DNA of 64,000 nt, taken from positions 142,498 to 206,497 of the forward strand of contig CABFPE010000540.1 of the NCBI GenBank assembly GCA_900660155.1, written 5' to 3'. Of the stretch, positions 45,690 to 58,323 are shown piece after piece. Numbering within the stretch: position 1 is the stretch's first letter; every line of letters starts with the position of its first letter. A program made the position numbers and the translations under genes. The DNA comes from Hofstenia miamia. Lineage: Eukaryota > Xenacoelomorpha > Acoela > Hofsteniidae. The notes below the pieces were generated by a model. That model was given only the letters and a program-made list of their open reading frames with translations. It searched no databases and was not told where the DNA came from.

Positions 45690-47497
45690 AGATAAATGTA
45701 ATCTTGAAACTTTACAGAATTGCTATAAGAACAATTTTAAATGGATTTATCTAAACGCCAGAAGTTTGAATTCAAACAAAAATCATTTTCTTAAAATTGC
45801 AACTCAATTTAGCTCAAATTCAATTTTTTGTATCAAAGAAACTTGGTTAAACAATGATATCAAGTCAAATTTGTTCAATCCAGACATCGATAAGGTCAAA
45901 TTTGTTCAATCCAGACATCGATAATTTTAATGTTATTATTAAAAATATGGATAGTAGAGGTAGTGGACTTATGCTAATTGCACAAAAGTTTTAAATCCAA
46001 TACGTAAAAAAGAATTTGAATCGGATCATTCTGTTTTTGAATCATTATGGATCGAAATTAAATCACCTACAAATTCTTCGAAAAATGAATTAATTAATTT
46101 TATTTATAATACAAATACGAAAGATCAAAGAAATTAATTAAGGACCTACGCGCAAAACATTCAGCTTAAAACAATGTCAATTGTTTGAAAACTTAAATTC
46201 TTCTAAACAAAAGCGGAAATTTTTAAACCATTTCATTGGAAAATCGAATGGTCTCAATAGTGATATTTCAGAAATTTATATTGATAATAAAAAATTTACA
46301 AATAAAAAAGGATACAAATCATTTAAATCAGATATTTAAAGAATTAGGTAAATTCAATTTTCAAATGGAGATCCCCTCTTTGCGAAAACCTATAGGCCAA
46401 GTCAATTATTTACCCTTTAGTAAATTATTTGAAAAATTACTGCACGTTCAAACCAACCAATACCTTGCATCTGAGAATATTTTATCATCTAAATAATATG
46501 GCTTACGCCAAGCATAGCACAAGTGACGCAATTTTTACAATTACTGAGAAAATATCCTCAAATAAACCCCAAAATATATCCAGTGGCATAGCACTTTTAC
46601 ACTTACGCAAAACTTTTAAATCAGTGAATTTTGACATTTTGGTGATTGGATTTAAAAATTACGGGTTTCAACAAAATTCAATTAAGTTACTTATGATTAT
46701 GAGTTTTTATAAAATAGAAACAACGTGCATTAATGAATATGAAATCTGAATATATTACAACCGATCGAGGAGTGCCTCAAAGCACAGTATTAGGGCCAAT
46801 TATATTTGCAATACATGTAAATGGCATCATGAATTATAGTGAAATATATCAATTTGCTAAGGATACTTGCCTCATAAATACTGATAATGATGCCACGAAA
46901 ATTTACAAAGTCATATTGAAAATCTTTATAGCCATTTCACATCCAATTAAAATCAATATTGAAAATACGCAATTCGTTATAGTTAACTGCTAACAGTGTT
47001 CAGATAAAACAAAGTGATCATGTTGATATTGAAAAAGATTTAAAATTTAATAATTTTCTCCTAAAAAAGATACAAAAATGCCCTCTGGTGTTATATACTT
47101 ATACCACTTCAGACATTTGGGATCAGATTATCACATTCATTTTGTTTATCACAATTACATTAATTTTCATTTTTATTTATTAACTTTAATACAAAAAGCT
47201 TTAATACAAGAACTTTTAATTGGTCACTAATAAAAATTAAATTTTGAACTTAAGCATGACCATGTTAGTGAATACAGACGAAAGTATAATATATTGTCCC
47301 CGCTATATCAAATACAAATTCATGCAGCGGAAATATGCATAAATATGGCCGAGAATCAATGTCTTGATAATTATTTAAAAGTACATTTACGATCACATAA
47401 ATTTGTTTGCAACAGTATTTCCTATCTTTCCTTTCACCGACAAAACACAATTGGAGTCACAAGCTTGTTAAACAAATTTACCGATTTTTCACACTGA
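45690..47497 (+). mobile_element. LINE remnant, endonuclease to C-terminus
   Basis: Plus-strand pieces in order: YLNARSLNSNKNHF ... FCIKETWLNNDI (endonuclease start), FESLWIEIKSPTN, then SKLFEKLLHVQTNQYL and YGLRQA-type sequence, STSDAIFTITEKIS, ALLHLRKTFKSVNFD (motif A degenerate), RGVPQSTVLGPIIF (motif B) and YQFAKDTCLIN (motif C, FAKD for YADD). A tail with YNILSPLY and LLNKFTDF ends near 47,497. Endonuclease catalytic blocks in the middle are lost. The endonuclease part contains a 31-bp tandem duplication (45,864-45,894 and 45,895-45,925). Confidence 0.75.
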
Positions 47498-47596
47498 GAT
47501 TATCACATACATAAAGACACACACACATTTATTATTAAAATATCTTATACATTTAGGTTGTAGTTTAATTGTCACTTTTAGCAAATATATTGCCTT

Positions 47597-48171
47597 ATTA
47601 TTATGGCACTGAGTACAAATCTATTAGCGGCGCTGAATACTTTTTTACAATGGCGATGAATACTACTATTATTCTTTCGCAAAAATCGTATTAATATGAG
47701 TTTATATTAACTAATTAAGTAACTATTTAATTGTATCCATATTGAAATTCCTGAATACAGCAATATCTTGTGTCATTTTTTGAATTATTTTTACTTTTTA
47801 GTATTAATTAGTAAACCCTTGAACGCTTGTAAATTAACGCTAGGACATGGTTTTAAATTTATCCAAAATAAGATCCATTTTAAGATGAATTTAACACGAC
47901 CCATATTAAGGTTGGGTTGTCAAATGGTATTTAATAAAATTGTTTCGAACTAGTTCTTCCTTTAAATAAATTCAAAAGTACTTTCTAGATGTAAAATGTA
48001 ATTGGAAAAAGAATATGAGTGAACCGAAACAACACTTATTTTTTTCTAAATATATAATAATTATTATTATAATGGCGTTGAATACACCTCACATATTATA
48101 ATGGCGCTGAATAAAAACTATTATAATAGTGCTTAATATTTTTGTCTGATTATTATAATGGCGCTCAATAC
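47597..48171 (+). repeat. cluster of about seven copies of a 20-bp motif
   Basis: The motif ATTATAATGGCGCTGAATA, with small changes, occurs near 47,597, 47,622, 47,645, 48,065, 48,094, 48,119 and 48,151, all in one orientation, in two groups of three and four. Spacing is irregular (about 24-32 bp within groups). It does not code in a conserved frame. Confidence 0.75.
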
Positions 48172-48631
48172 TATTACATATCTTGAGTAGTTTTGGCTAA
48201 AAAAATCGGGGGCACGCCCTTGCGAAAACTTAGATTTCTTAGAGAATAATTCTCGGATTGGCTCCAAACTAGTTTAATTCGCTTCTACATTAAATTTTGC
48301 ATCTAGAAAATGGTTCCCATTGTTTTTTCAGTCCGATATTTTAACAATTGTAGGAGCAGGATAACGTAGGACATTACTGAATGAAAAACAATTTTGAACT
48401 AGACTTTACGTTCAAAAGATCGTTCTAGATGTAAAATGTAATTTAGAAGAGAATAAAGTGGTCGATCAAATCCCTTTTAACAGCAAAATTAACCTTTTAT
48501 TAAGGTCATTCCCTTAAAAAAATTTTCATTAGGGCTATGACATTGGGAAAATGTTGATTGTGCTGCGAACAATGCTCAGATCGAATTCAAACTAATTTTA
48601 TTCTCTTCTAAACTTTATTTTACATATAGAA
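47982..48631. repeat. four copies of a ~34-bp motif in alternating orientation
   Basis: TCTAGATGTAAAATGTAATT plus a GAAGAGAATA-like end occurs at 47,982-48,014 and 48,423-48,457 in direct form. It recurs at 48,276-48,310 and 48,598-48,631 in inverted form. Adjacent opposite copies could form large hairpins. Confidence 0.7.
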
Positions 48632-49458
48632 AGTCCTTTTCAAGTTACTTTAAGCGAACTGAAGAGCTGACTTTGCTAAGACAAGTTGGGGGAAATTATT
48701 ACTTCTAGGACCAATCTAAGTTTGGGAAGTGAGAGTAAAAATTTGTCAAGGAAGAATTTAAGTTAAAATTCGGCAATATAGAAAACAATATGATTTCAAT
48801 TGGTAAATTTTTACGGTGCTTGTCACGATGGCAATATAAATCTTTTCCTTGGAAAGTTGAAATTTAAGATTAAATAGTGATTATTTGATGGAGGCAGCAA
48901 ATGCTCATATGAAGTCGATCTGTAATCGAAGAGGACGAATCTTTAGTAATGACAACTTAGACACTTAATTCGTTACCATAAAATTTTAGTTCTTTTACTT
49001 TAGTGATGGATAAGATTTTGTGACCAGCAACCATTATAACAATTCAAGATTTTTTTGAACATAAATATTTGCTGAATGTATCAGTCATTTAGTTTCCCCC
49101 CTTGTCTCCCGTTCACGAATCTCTAAGATAAACTAGTCAATTTCGATTCTATGCAAAATCCAACAAAAAAGAATTTAGAATGTTTATGAAAATATATGCA
49201 CACTAACCTGCAATTATTGATGAAGTAACACTACACTATATTTTCACATAATTTATATCATTCACTAGGATTCCTTCAACATTTTAAAATAATATTTTGA
49301 AAACTTATTGTTGAATCTTTTCGAAGTTTTAAACAAAGAGTACTATGCGTTGAACTTTGTTAAATTTTACTACATGTAATGAATAGTTTTTTCCATCTCT
49401 GTATACATTTTTCATTGTTTCATTTAAATAGTCTTCACTGTAATTAACTTAATGGCGT
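48632..49458. other. no gene seen
   Basis: AT-rich sequence between short-repeat clusters and a MITE. No coding signal. Confidence 0.5.
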
Positions 49459-49460
49459 TA

Positions 49461-49800
49461 TTGCAGATCAGGGGACTTTGATTTCTAAAAGCCGAAGTGA
49501 CGTCAAATCACATGTTAAGGGTTTACGTCATCAAAAGTTAAAAATTCATTGTTTAGGGTTATAGAGTTTAGGTTTAAGAAACGTTGTTTTGACTTGGGTT
49601 AGGGTTTAGGTCTACAAAATATTGTAAAATTTAGGTTTTAGGTTTAGTTATAGGGTTTAGGTTTAAGAAACGTCAAGTTGTGACTTGGGTTAGGGTTTAG
49701 GTCTACAAAAAATATTGTAAAATTTAGAATTTAAATTTACATTCATATACAGTGTTGCATAGAAACATTATGTTTATATATCAGAGTCCCTGATCTGCAA
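49461..49800. mobile_element. 340-bp TA-flanked MITE with internal 89-bp direct repeat
   Basis: The ends are inverted repeats starting TTGCAGATCAGGG, about 23 bp with one indel and one or two changes, and each is flanked by TA (49,459-49,460 and 49,801-49,802). This suits a Tc1/mariner-type MITE. The interior has two copies of an 89-bp unit rich in GGTTTAGG and TTAGGG-like words, starting near 49,551 and 49,640. No coding capacity. Confidence 0.75.
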
Positions 49801-49802
49801 TA

Positions 49803-51766
49803 GCGGCAATTTTGCTTAATGTGCTTTTCATATTACAAGTCAAGGATGTTCTCCTAATCAACAAATTGCCATGAGTATGTGTATCAGCAAAAATTCGGTG
49901 TTTCCTCGGATACAAATGAATTCATTAGAACAGAAAAATGTCCAACAAATTTTGATAATCATGCAATATTATTTTTCCACTAAATGTGTTTAATAGGTAA
50001 ACCGCAATTGTAGAATCCAAAAATTAGAAATGATTGCTCCCAAACATTTGTGCTAGTCTTTTCAAGTGCTAACGCCAAATTACGAATTTAACGAAAATAA
50101 TCACTGATAATTGCTAATTCGTAAAACACAAAAATATCGCATTATCAATTAAATTAAGGAAATCTCAAAAATTAAATTGGTTTATTCTGAAATTTAACTA
50201 TTTTTAAACGATGCAATAGTATTAGATAATTCAACATTTAAAAAATAAAAATATGTCTGCAAATTTTGCATCTAAAAACTTTATCTCAAATCAAAAATCT
50301 AGTACTGTGGAAAAGTGCACAACACGTTGGCAAATTAAATTTCGACAAATTACGATATAGCTACTACGAACTGAAATAATAATGCCTTAGAAATAGGCAT
50401 TTAAGTGCTCTTCAAAAATGGAAGTATTTTTATCAGCTATTATTTAAAAATAATAAATATAATTCGTGTGACTCTAATTCTGGTAAGACAGAAATAAATA
50501 TATCTTTTATGAAAATTACATATATTTTAAATTTTCAGCAGCAAATTCTTTACATCTTTGTCATAACATGGAATTACATCATGAAGAAGACTGCTCTGCA
50601 TAAAAATTTCAAACTCAGCAAGATTAATTGTGGAATACTTTCTTCATATAGTTGAGATAGTAATCAACTCAATTTAGTATTTCAAAAAGCATTATGACGG
50701 TTACATGAGATATTCTGAATATGTATCTTTAATGTGTTTACTTTTACAAAATGTCTTACATAAATGGAATGTTGCATTGTCAACTCAATTCAAAAAGGAA
50801 ATAAAGGCAATGCTCTAATCAAGTAACATTTTAGAAACAGGGAGTCATCAAGGGTCATGATAAAGCAGCAATATTCCAAACATTCAGTAAGAGTTTGCTT
50901 AATAAGCTTCACTATCTAAAAACCTGATGGATTCCTGATTTTGATAAATAACACACTAGTTTAGTCTAACTTTGTAAAAATTCTGATGTACCAATTTTTC
51001 TAAGCTTTATAAAGATTTTTTTTTCAATAAAGTTCCAGATGTTTTGTCATAGGTCTAAACCTATTCTTGAATAGCATGTCATTGTTATGCATTGTTTCAA
51101 ATAAGCAGGCAACTAATTTTATGTGACTTGTTTGAATGGCATTAAAATTCCAAATGTTTATAAACTAATTTTATGCATGTTTCTTGGATTCCTAAACTAT
51201 TGCTTTAGCTTAGCTTGTTATCACTATGCATAACATAATTAAGAATACCAATAATACATGCACAACTTTGTAGTAAAAATAATTTGATTACAAAATTTAA
51301 ACAGGTTTTTCTTTCAGTTTATGCAAATATATGAATTTAATTCCACATTGTTTGCATTTCCAAGGTTCAAATTTGTTCTCACACAAATGAGGTGATAATA
51401 CTAATTACTACACAACTTCACTTTCTTTTGGTTCAAAAATACTTAAAAATCTACAAATAGTGATTAATCAGTAACTAAAATGTATTTGAATTTAAAAATT
51501 GTAATTAAGGCTCAATTGTCCCTGAGAACAGGTGCTGGCTGGGCTTCACTGTTACACAATAATTGTTTCATCACCTTATGTGTTGTTCTCTGAAATTGCA
51601 GGCAGGATCATAAATTATTTAGCAAAGAATTCTACTATTGAGCTTAAGTTGTAAAGTAAAACTTTGAACATTCTGAGTTTCATGTCTAACTGTGTGGTAG
51701 TTGTGTTTTGCTTAAATGTACTGAAAAGCAATCTCCTTCTTTTTGAAAAAATTTCTTATATACAAA
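49803..51766. other. no gene seen
   Basis: AT-rich sequence up to the left arm of the Mutator-like element. CpG becomes visibly rare from about 50.5 kb. No motif-bearing reading frame. Confidence 0.5.
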
Positions 51767-52110
51767 TGTAGCATAATCCAAAGTATAATGCTGCTAATGA
51801 AGAAAGAAGATCAGATGATTAGTTGAAACTAAGATCGAATTAGGATTAATAATTAGAAAACAATTTAAGTTTATTTATCAGATTATCTTTGTAAATGCAA
51901 CCAAGTAATAACATAGCAAATTAGTAGTTGTCGTCGAATTTTGACCAAATGAAGGGGGCGAATTTGCTTCCATTATTTTTAGCAATTTTGGCAGACAAAC
52001 AAATTTGAATTTCAAACAACAGGTACTTTTTGAAAATTAACTATAAATAGGTGAGAAATCATTTTGGAAATTGTTGAAGAAAATTCTTTGAAAATCTTAT
52101 CTTTAGATTT
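51767..52110 (+). repeat. left inverted-repeat arm of the MULE
   Basis: Reverse-complement match to 56,857-57,203. Shared runs include GTAGCATAATCCAAAG, GATTATCTTTGTAAATGCAA and AAATTCTTTGAAAATCTTAT. Confidence 0.85.
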
Positions 52111-54359
52111 TATATTGGTTTGCTTATTTATACAGAATGTCAAGCTAAACAGTAAATGCAGTAGTAGTGGTTTGGAAACATATCAGGAGCAACTCAAGGG
52201 TCTTTGATCCAAACCATGAACCTGCATTTATGTTAGGTATATGAATAGGAGTTTTTCTCCATTCAGCAGAAAGGGGCTGGATAGCCTACTGTAGGTTATA
52301 CATATTTTATTTCATAGACTTAGGTGACCTATAATAGACTGATAAATAGACCAAGCATGTATTATGTTATTAAATGTAAGGTAGGAAGCTGCGAGTTATT
52401 ATGTAATTTATTTTAATTAATTTATTTAAAGCCAATAGTTTTTGATAATGGCTAAGTAATAATTATTAAGCAGCTAGTGACATTGCAAGGTTGCAAAGTG
52501 ACATAAATACACATTACAAATTGAGTTTAAGTCAGTTACAACTAGCATTGAGAACTACACCAAGCTAGGATAGGGAACACATAAGAACTTTGGTGAGCTG
52601 ACATTGGAAGCCACTTAATTCAGCAATGGAAATACAAGTGAGGTGATTCAGAGATCAGAGTTAGCTGGATGCCACATACACACCAATCACAGAGAAGAGC
52701 TATGATGGCAGAGTACCTAAACAGTATTCAGTTATTTCAGTTAAGTTAAGATTAAAAAAATATATAAAGTAAATAGCTAATATGTGTACATCCCTACCCA
52801 CATAGAAGAGGGAATAATGATTTAAAAGAATCATTTAACCTACGTCAATGCTTGGTAGCAGATGCTACACAAATGTGAAAGTGTTTTTGTTGATTTTTGA
52901 AGATCTTGTAACTGACTCTACACATTTTGTTAAAAGGTAGACAACTTCCTAGGTTGTGAAGACAGTATCAGTAAATGATTTAGAACTGTAAAACAATCAC
53001 ATTAATAACTTTGGTTTATATTCATGCCTAATGCTAGAGTAAAAGAAAAAGTGTTTAATTGCTTACACAGCATAAATGCTAATTAACAAACTGTTACAGT
53101 TAACATTGACAATCAATAGTTTAAAAACAAGAATCATTTACACTTGTATTTTTTTCATAATTCAATTAATATCACAATAAAGTGTATAGATGAAATACAA
53201 TTCCAATTGCATAGAATATTATAAGAACTGAAAAATAGGGAGAAGAATTGCTCTAACCAATTGAAATTTGTAACATCATTACCTAACAACCTTTCCATTA
53301 TTTGAAATATTGGACAGATATCAAAATAAAGCTATAAAAATTTACAAATGACTCTGTTTCTATTATGGGAACTCAATTGAATGCAAATACCTTTGCATAG
53401 CTTGAGAAAATATTTTCTAATGAGATAAATAGGTTGATCTAGTGATTTATGCAACATGAAAAACAAATTTGGCTTACAAAAGTAATATTTTTGCTCAGAT
53501 GTTGATTCTCTAAAAATCAAATAAATAAGCAAACCATTTGACATCTGAATCAAAGGTTGCAAAGGTTACCATTGTAGAGAGGGACCCACATTCCAACAAA
53601 AGAATGAAGCATTGGTGGTTCACTGATTTCCTTAAGAGAAACAGGAATTCCCTAGAAAACAGACTTCCAGCAGTGACCAATTCACACAAAACCATTCTTA
53701 CTCAAAAAGGTGCTAATTGTGTGTCTCTAGTTGTAATTTCTAGCTCAATAAACAATTTATCCCAGAGTTCTCTTATCTCAGCTCATGTAAATAAATAATA
53801 AATAACAGGCACATAATTGCTGTGCAATCATGTTCACCAACAGCATAGTATATTTGCAAGGTGTTAATTTAAGTGCATGTACAAACAGATTGAATAGAAG
53901 ATGTTATTCCCTACACCTAACCATAAACTAAGGTGGGCCAAAATTCAGGCAGTCACCATTAAAGAGCTATTTGTCGCCCTAGACCCAGTGCAGTTTCCTC
54001 CCAAATTGTCGCCAGATCTTACACAATAGTTATCATTAACAAACTCTTTGATCAATGAAATCTAAAGGGAGTTAGTAAATAAATAATTGCAAAAGATCAA
54101 ACGCAATTGAAGGAAGCTGAATTTATTGTGTGCTTCACTACATTGTCTCAGATATTTACTACAAAAATCTGTAACTTATTACCTGACTTGTTTACAATTT
54201 CAAAGCACAGTTTCCCTCGCAAAGTTAAATTAGCAATCACATGTAATTTAAATTGAGGGGACAAAACTAACACTATCAAATTAACTACACTCAAAATTCC
54301 AAAATTGATTAAAAGAAATTGATACAAATAAGGTAGCAGCAAATCAAAAAGAATCAAAA

Positions 54360-55260
54360 TGTCAAAAGACGTAACACTATTCCAGAGTGCAGAAAAAATA
54401 AGGCCCTGAGTGACTCTACAGAATGTTTAGAGATGTTGGAATATTAACTTATGCAGGATCAGAAGTAATAATGAGTATAAACAATATGTTTTAAAGCAAA
54501 TTCAGCCTTTACATGACTTTGATGACATAGGAGAATTTAATGATAAATTGCTGGTTTTATTAGAAGAGCTGCTCTCCACTGAAACAACAAAAGAATTTTG
54601 CACATACTTTCAGAAATTTTATTCTAATTAACATGAGGAATGAGCCCTTCCATATCACATTGGTTTATCAATAAACATTAATATCCATTTAGAAAATTTC
54701 CATTATCAATTAAAAAGAATTCATGCAAATGGCAGAAAGATTTTACAAATGGATAATTCTATAAAAATTGTGCTGAAATTCTTGATTCTAGATACTGTAA
54801 TCAACTGATAAAGTAATATTTTGGAAAGGCAGTCCCTTCTAAAATTTGTAAGAATCATAAAAATTCCATAAATACTAAAAGTATGTTTATTATTGACCAA
54901 AGCTCAGAAAATATTTGAATAATAAAACCTGTCAAATTGAAAAAAATGCTATGAAATACAATCTTCTGTTACTCCCCATAAAGTTAGATACAAATTACTC
55001 TGTGAAAAGTGTGAGATTTGCATCCATTCACTTAGTTGCTCTTATTCTTGTGGTAAAAAACAATATGCCATTTTAATTTTTCTGCATGTTTATGTTTTAA
55101 TGTATTTATGTAAAGAAATAATTGATCCAATTTCATGCAGGTTTTTGAGCACTCAGAATGTTAACAACTCAACTTCAAATAAGCTTGCAAAATTTGATCA
55201 GAAAAACTTGAAAGAGAAATCATCAAATCTCAAACTCAAACTCAAACTTAAATTGAAAAT
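54360..55260 (+). pseudogene. MULE transposase C-terminal half with SWIM zinc finger, decayed
   Basis: Recognisable blocks in order: LLSTETTKEFCTYFQKFYSN, then a degraded EQWAYCYR-like stretch, ININIHLENFHYQLKRIHANGRK (family form INTNMxxExFHRxLK), and LLCEKCEICIHSLSCSYSC, the start of the SWIM CxC...CxH finger; the final CxH is not clear. I recognise this series from MULE transposases of arthropods and other invertebrates. The N-terminal catalytic DDE half was not found and may have lain in the gap or been lost. Many stops are present. Confidence 0.65.
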
Positions 55261-55856
55261 CCACTAGAAAATACCATAAGAATTGAAATATTTTAAATTT
55301 GAGTTTTTTTAATTAAACACAAATAATTATATTTTAGCTATCAAAATTATTGTAAAATATATTTTACTTTACTGTAGAATCGCGGGCTGCATTTGTACTA
55401 GTAACTAATTGACTCTGCAGAAGGTTTAACTTAGATAACGACAGCCCCAATTCTGGGGAAAACAAGTAACGAGAAAATAACTAATAGAAACAATTGTAGT
55501 TCATCCAAGTATTTGATACGATACTTTAGGTATTTCCAAGATGATCAATTAACGTGGCTTCCAGCTGAAGCAGAGTCTTTAGAAGTAGAAGCAGTTCAGT
55601 GCTCGATTAGTGAATGGTGCTACCCTATTTGTCTCACTTATTAATTTCTATCTCATTGCAAAAGTAAAAACCTCATTTTCATTGTTAGTTCTCATCTCAC
55701 TAAATAATAGTCTGTAATTACCAGACATTCGTGTTCGCCAGTGGCATAGTATCATCACAGTGTAATAAATTATAAGTGCATGTACGTGTTGAATAAAACA
55801 AGAGGTTTATTATTTCCTTAACCATACCCGTATCCGTAACCTAATGAGACCACAAT

Positions 55857-56856
55857 NNNNNNNNNNNNNNNNNNNNNNNNNNNNNNNNNNNNNNNNNNNN
55901 NNNNNNNNNNNNNNNNNNNNNNNNNNNNNNNNNNNNNNNNNNNNNNNNNNNNNNNNNNNNNNNNNNNNNNNNNNNNNNNNNNNNNNNNNNNNNNNNNNNN
56001 NNNNNNNNNNNNNNNNNNNNNNNNNNNNNNNNNNNNNNNNNNNNNNNNNNNNNNNNNNNNNNNNNNNNNNNNNNNNNNNNNNNNNNNNNNNNNNNNNNNN
56101 NNNNNNNNNNNNNNNNNNNNNNNNNNNNNNNNNNNNNNNNNNNNNNNNNNNNNNNNNNNNNNNNNNNNNNNNNNNNNNNNNNNNNNNNNNNNNNNNNNNN
56201 NNNNNNNNNNNNNNNNNNNNNNNNNNNNNNNNNNNNNNNNNNNNNNNNNNNNNNNNNNNNNNNNNNNNNNNNNNNNNNNNNNNNNNNNNNNNNNNNNNNN
56301 NNNNNNNNNNNNNNNNNNNNNNNNNNNNNNNNNNNNNNNNNNNNNNNNNNNNNNNNNNNNNNNNNNNNNNNNNNNNNNNNNNNNNNNNNNNNNNNNNNNN
56401 NNNNNNNNNNNNNNNNNNNNNNNNNNNNNNNNNNNNNNNNNNNNNNNNNNNNNNNNNNNNNNNNNNNNNNNNNNNNNNNNNNNNNNNNNNNNNNNNNNNN
56501 NNNNNNNNNNNNNNNNNNNNNNNNNNNNNNNNNNNNNNNNNNNNNNNNNNNNNNNNNNNNNNNNNNNNNNNNNNNNNNNNNNNNNNNNNNNNNNNNNNNN
56601 NNNNNNNNNNNNNNNNNNNNNNNNNNNNNNNNNNNNNNNNNNNNNNNNNNNNNNNNNNNNNNNNNNNNNNNNNNNNNNNNNNNNNNNNNNNNNNNNNNNN
56701 NNNNNNNNNNNNNNNNNNNNNNNNNNNNNNNNNNNNNNNNNNNNNNNNNNNNNNNNNNNNNNNNNNNNNNNNNNNNNNNNNNNNNNNNNNNNNNNNNNNN
56801 NNNNNNNNNNNNNNNNNNNNNNNNNNNNNNNNNNNNNNNNNNNNNNNNNNNNNNNN
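55857..56856. other. assembly gap of 1,000 N
   Basis: Exactly 1,000 N, probably a fixed-size placeholder. It abuts the inner end of the MULE right arm. Confidence 0.97.
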
Positions 56857-57203
56857 AAATCTAAGAATAAGATTTTCAAAGAATTTACTTCAACAGTTTC
56901 CAAATTAATTTCAGATCTATTTATACTCTAATTCAAAAAGTACTTGTTGTTTGAAATTTTAATTTAATTCGTCTGCCAAAATGGCTAAAAATAATGGAAG
57001 TGATTTTGCCCCCTTTGTTTAGTCAAATTATTTAACAACAAGTACTAATTTGCTATGTTATTACTTGGTTGCATTTACAAAGATAATCTGATAATTAAAC
57101 TTAAATTGTTTTTCTAATTAACAATCACAATTCAATCTTAGTTTCAACTAATCATCTGATCTTCCTTCTTTATTAGCAGCATTATTCTTTGGATTATGCT
57201 ACA
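56857..57203 (-). repeat. right inverted-repeat arm of the MULE
   Basis: Complement of the left arm. It begins directly after the gap with AAATCTAAGAATAAGATTTT, the inner end of the arm. Confidence 0.85.
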
Positions 57204-58323
57204 CTATATTTGTGTCATTTTTACCTTAATGATTAACTGTAACTGCTTAGATTATAACCTCATAATCACAAAGGGCTGCTGATATAAACAGAATCCTGCT
57301 GAAATGGTGCAAGTGTTCACAGATAAGAAAATATTTTACTTTTGTTAATTGTTTTAATCAATACACAATAGAATATATGTTACCAATTACTTACTGTGTT
57401 TGTAATGATATGCAATTAGTTAATCATCACTGAAAGGCAAGGAAACAATTTTAGCTCATTAACCTTCAATTTAATTAAATGTACATGTAATTGATTAGTG
57501 AATATTGATCACAGTCACATCTTTCTTCTTTGTGCATCAGTTGTTCTGACATGGACCACTTTGATTATACAAATAACTAACATATAATTAAATAGAATTA
57601 ATTTCTATAACAATTTTTTCATTCATCAATCTTTGAAAGAAACATCAAACTGCATTAAGGTATGCTAGGCCATGAATAGGCCATCAATAATAATCAATCA
57701 TCCATCTATTTTTTATATCATTGATCTATGTTTTGGTTTAGTACTCACCTTATGTATTGATTAGTAAAACACCACCAACATTGCCATTGAGAAAATGAAC
57801 ATAATGACAATTCATTTCAAAACTAATGTAATAAAAATGACTGTTCTCCAATAAGAATTTAATGATACTATTTTGTTTGCATATGGTTAGTCCTTCAATA
57901 ACATTTTACAGGTATTACAAAATCACTTGCTAAATATATATTAGATCAGATTACCACTGTTAATTCAAATTATTTCATTATTTTATTAAAGTCAAAAACT
58001 AAGGATTTAACTCTCAGTTGAATTGATTTTTATCTTATTTTTGGAAACCTGTAATTAACATATATTTATACAAAAATTTCTATGACAGAATGCAAACTTA
58101 AAGGCACCTCTTCTAATCAATTGTATATAAGCAATTTTTATTAGAAATATAAGCATGTTTTATGCTATTTCCTAGAAACTTTCTAAAATTCCTAAAATTC
58201 CTAGAATTCCCAATTTTTTCTTAGAATTTACAATAGATTCATTTAGCCAATCAAATTAACACATCTTTAGATTTACACACAATACATTTTCACTAAAAAC
58301 GCACTGTCATTATTGTTTGAAAT
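57204..58323. other. no gene seen
   Basis: CpG-poor, AT-rich sequence between the MULE and the Tc1 copy. The left inverted end of the Tc1 element, expected in the last part, was not recognised. Confidence 0.5.

Larger units (their letters stand above)
51767..57203 (+). mobile_element. Mutator-like (MULE) transposon with long inverted ends
   Basis: The left arm 51,767-52,110 and right arm 56,857-57,203 are ~345-bp inverted repeats, roughly 80-85% alike by eye. The right arm starts at the edge of the 1,000-N gap, so it may be longer. Long inverted ends are typical of MULEs. Between the arms, the plus strand at 54,360-55,260 carries a MULE transposase end with a SWIM-type zinc finger. Each arm holds a TATA-like TATAAATAG (left at 52,042-52,050), a plausible inward promoter. 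The outermost boundaries and target duplication could not be fixed because similarity fades gradually outward. Confidence 0.65.

Noticed and set aside
49551-49728. Interstitial telomere repeats (TTAGGG-like words)
   Set aside because: The words are irregular and belong to a two-copy 89-bp unit within a MITE, not a (TTAGGG)n array.
53538-53798. 86-codon open frame in the MULE interior as a gene
   Set aside because: No motif, no splice or promoter context; chance open frame within a repeat region cannot be excluded.
53717-55840. Two similar stretches (about 53,840-53,930 and 55,735-55,830) as terminal repeats of a nested element
   Set aside because: Similarity is short and diverged, boundaries are unclear and one lies against the gap.
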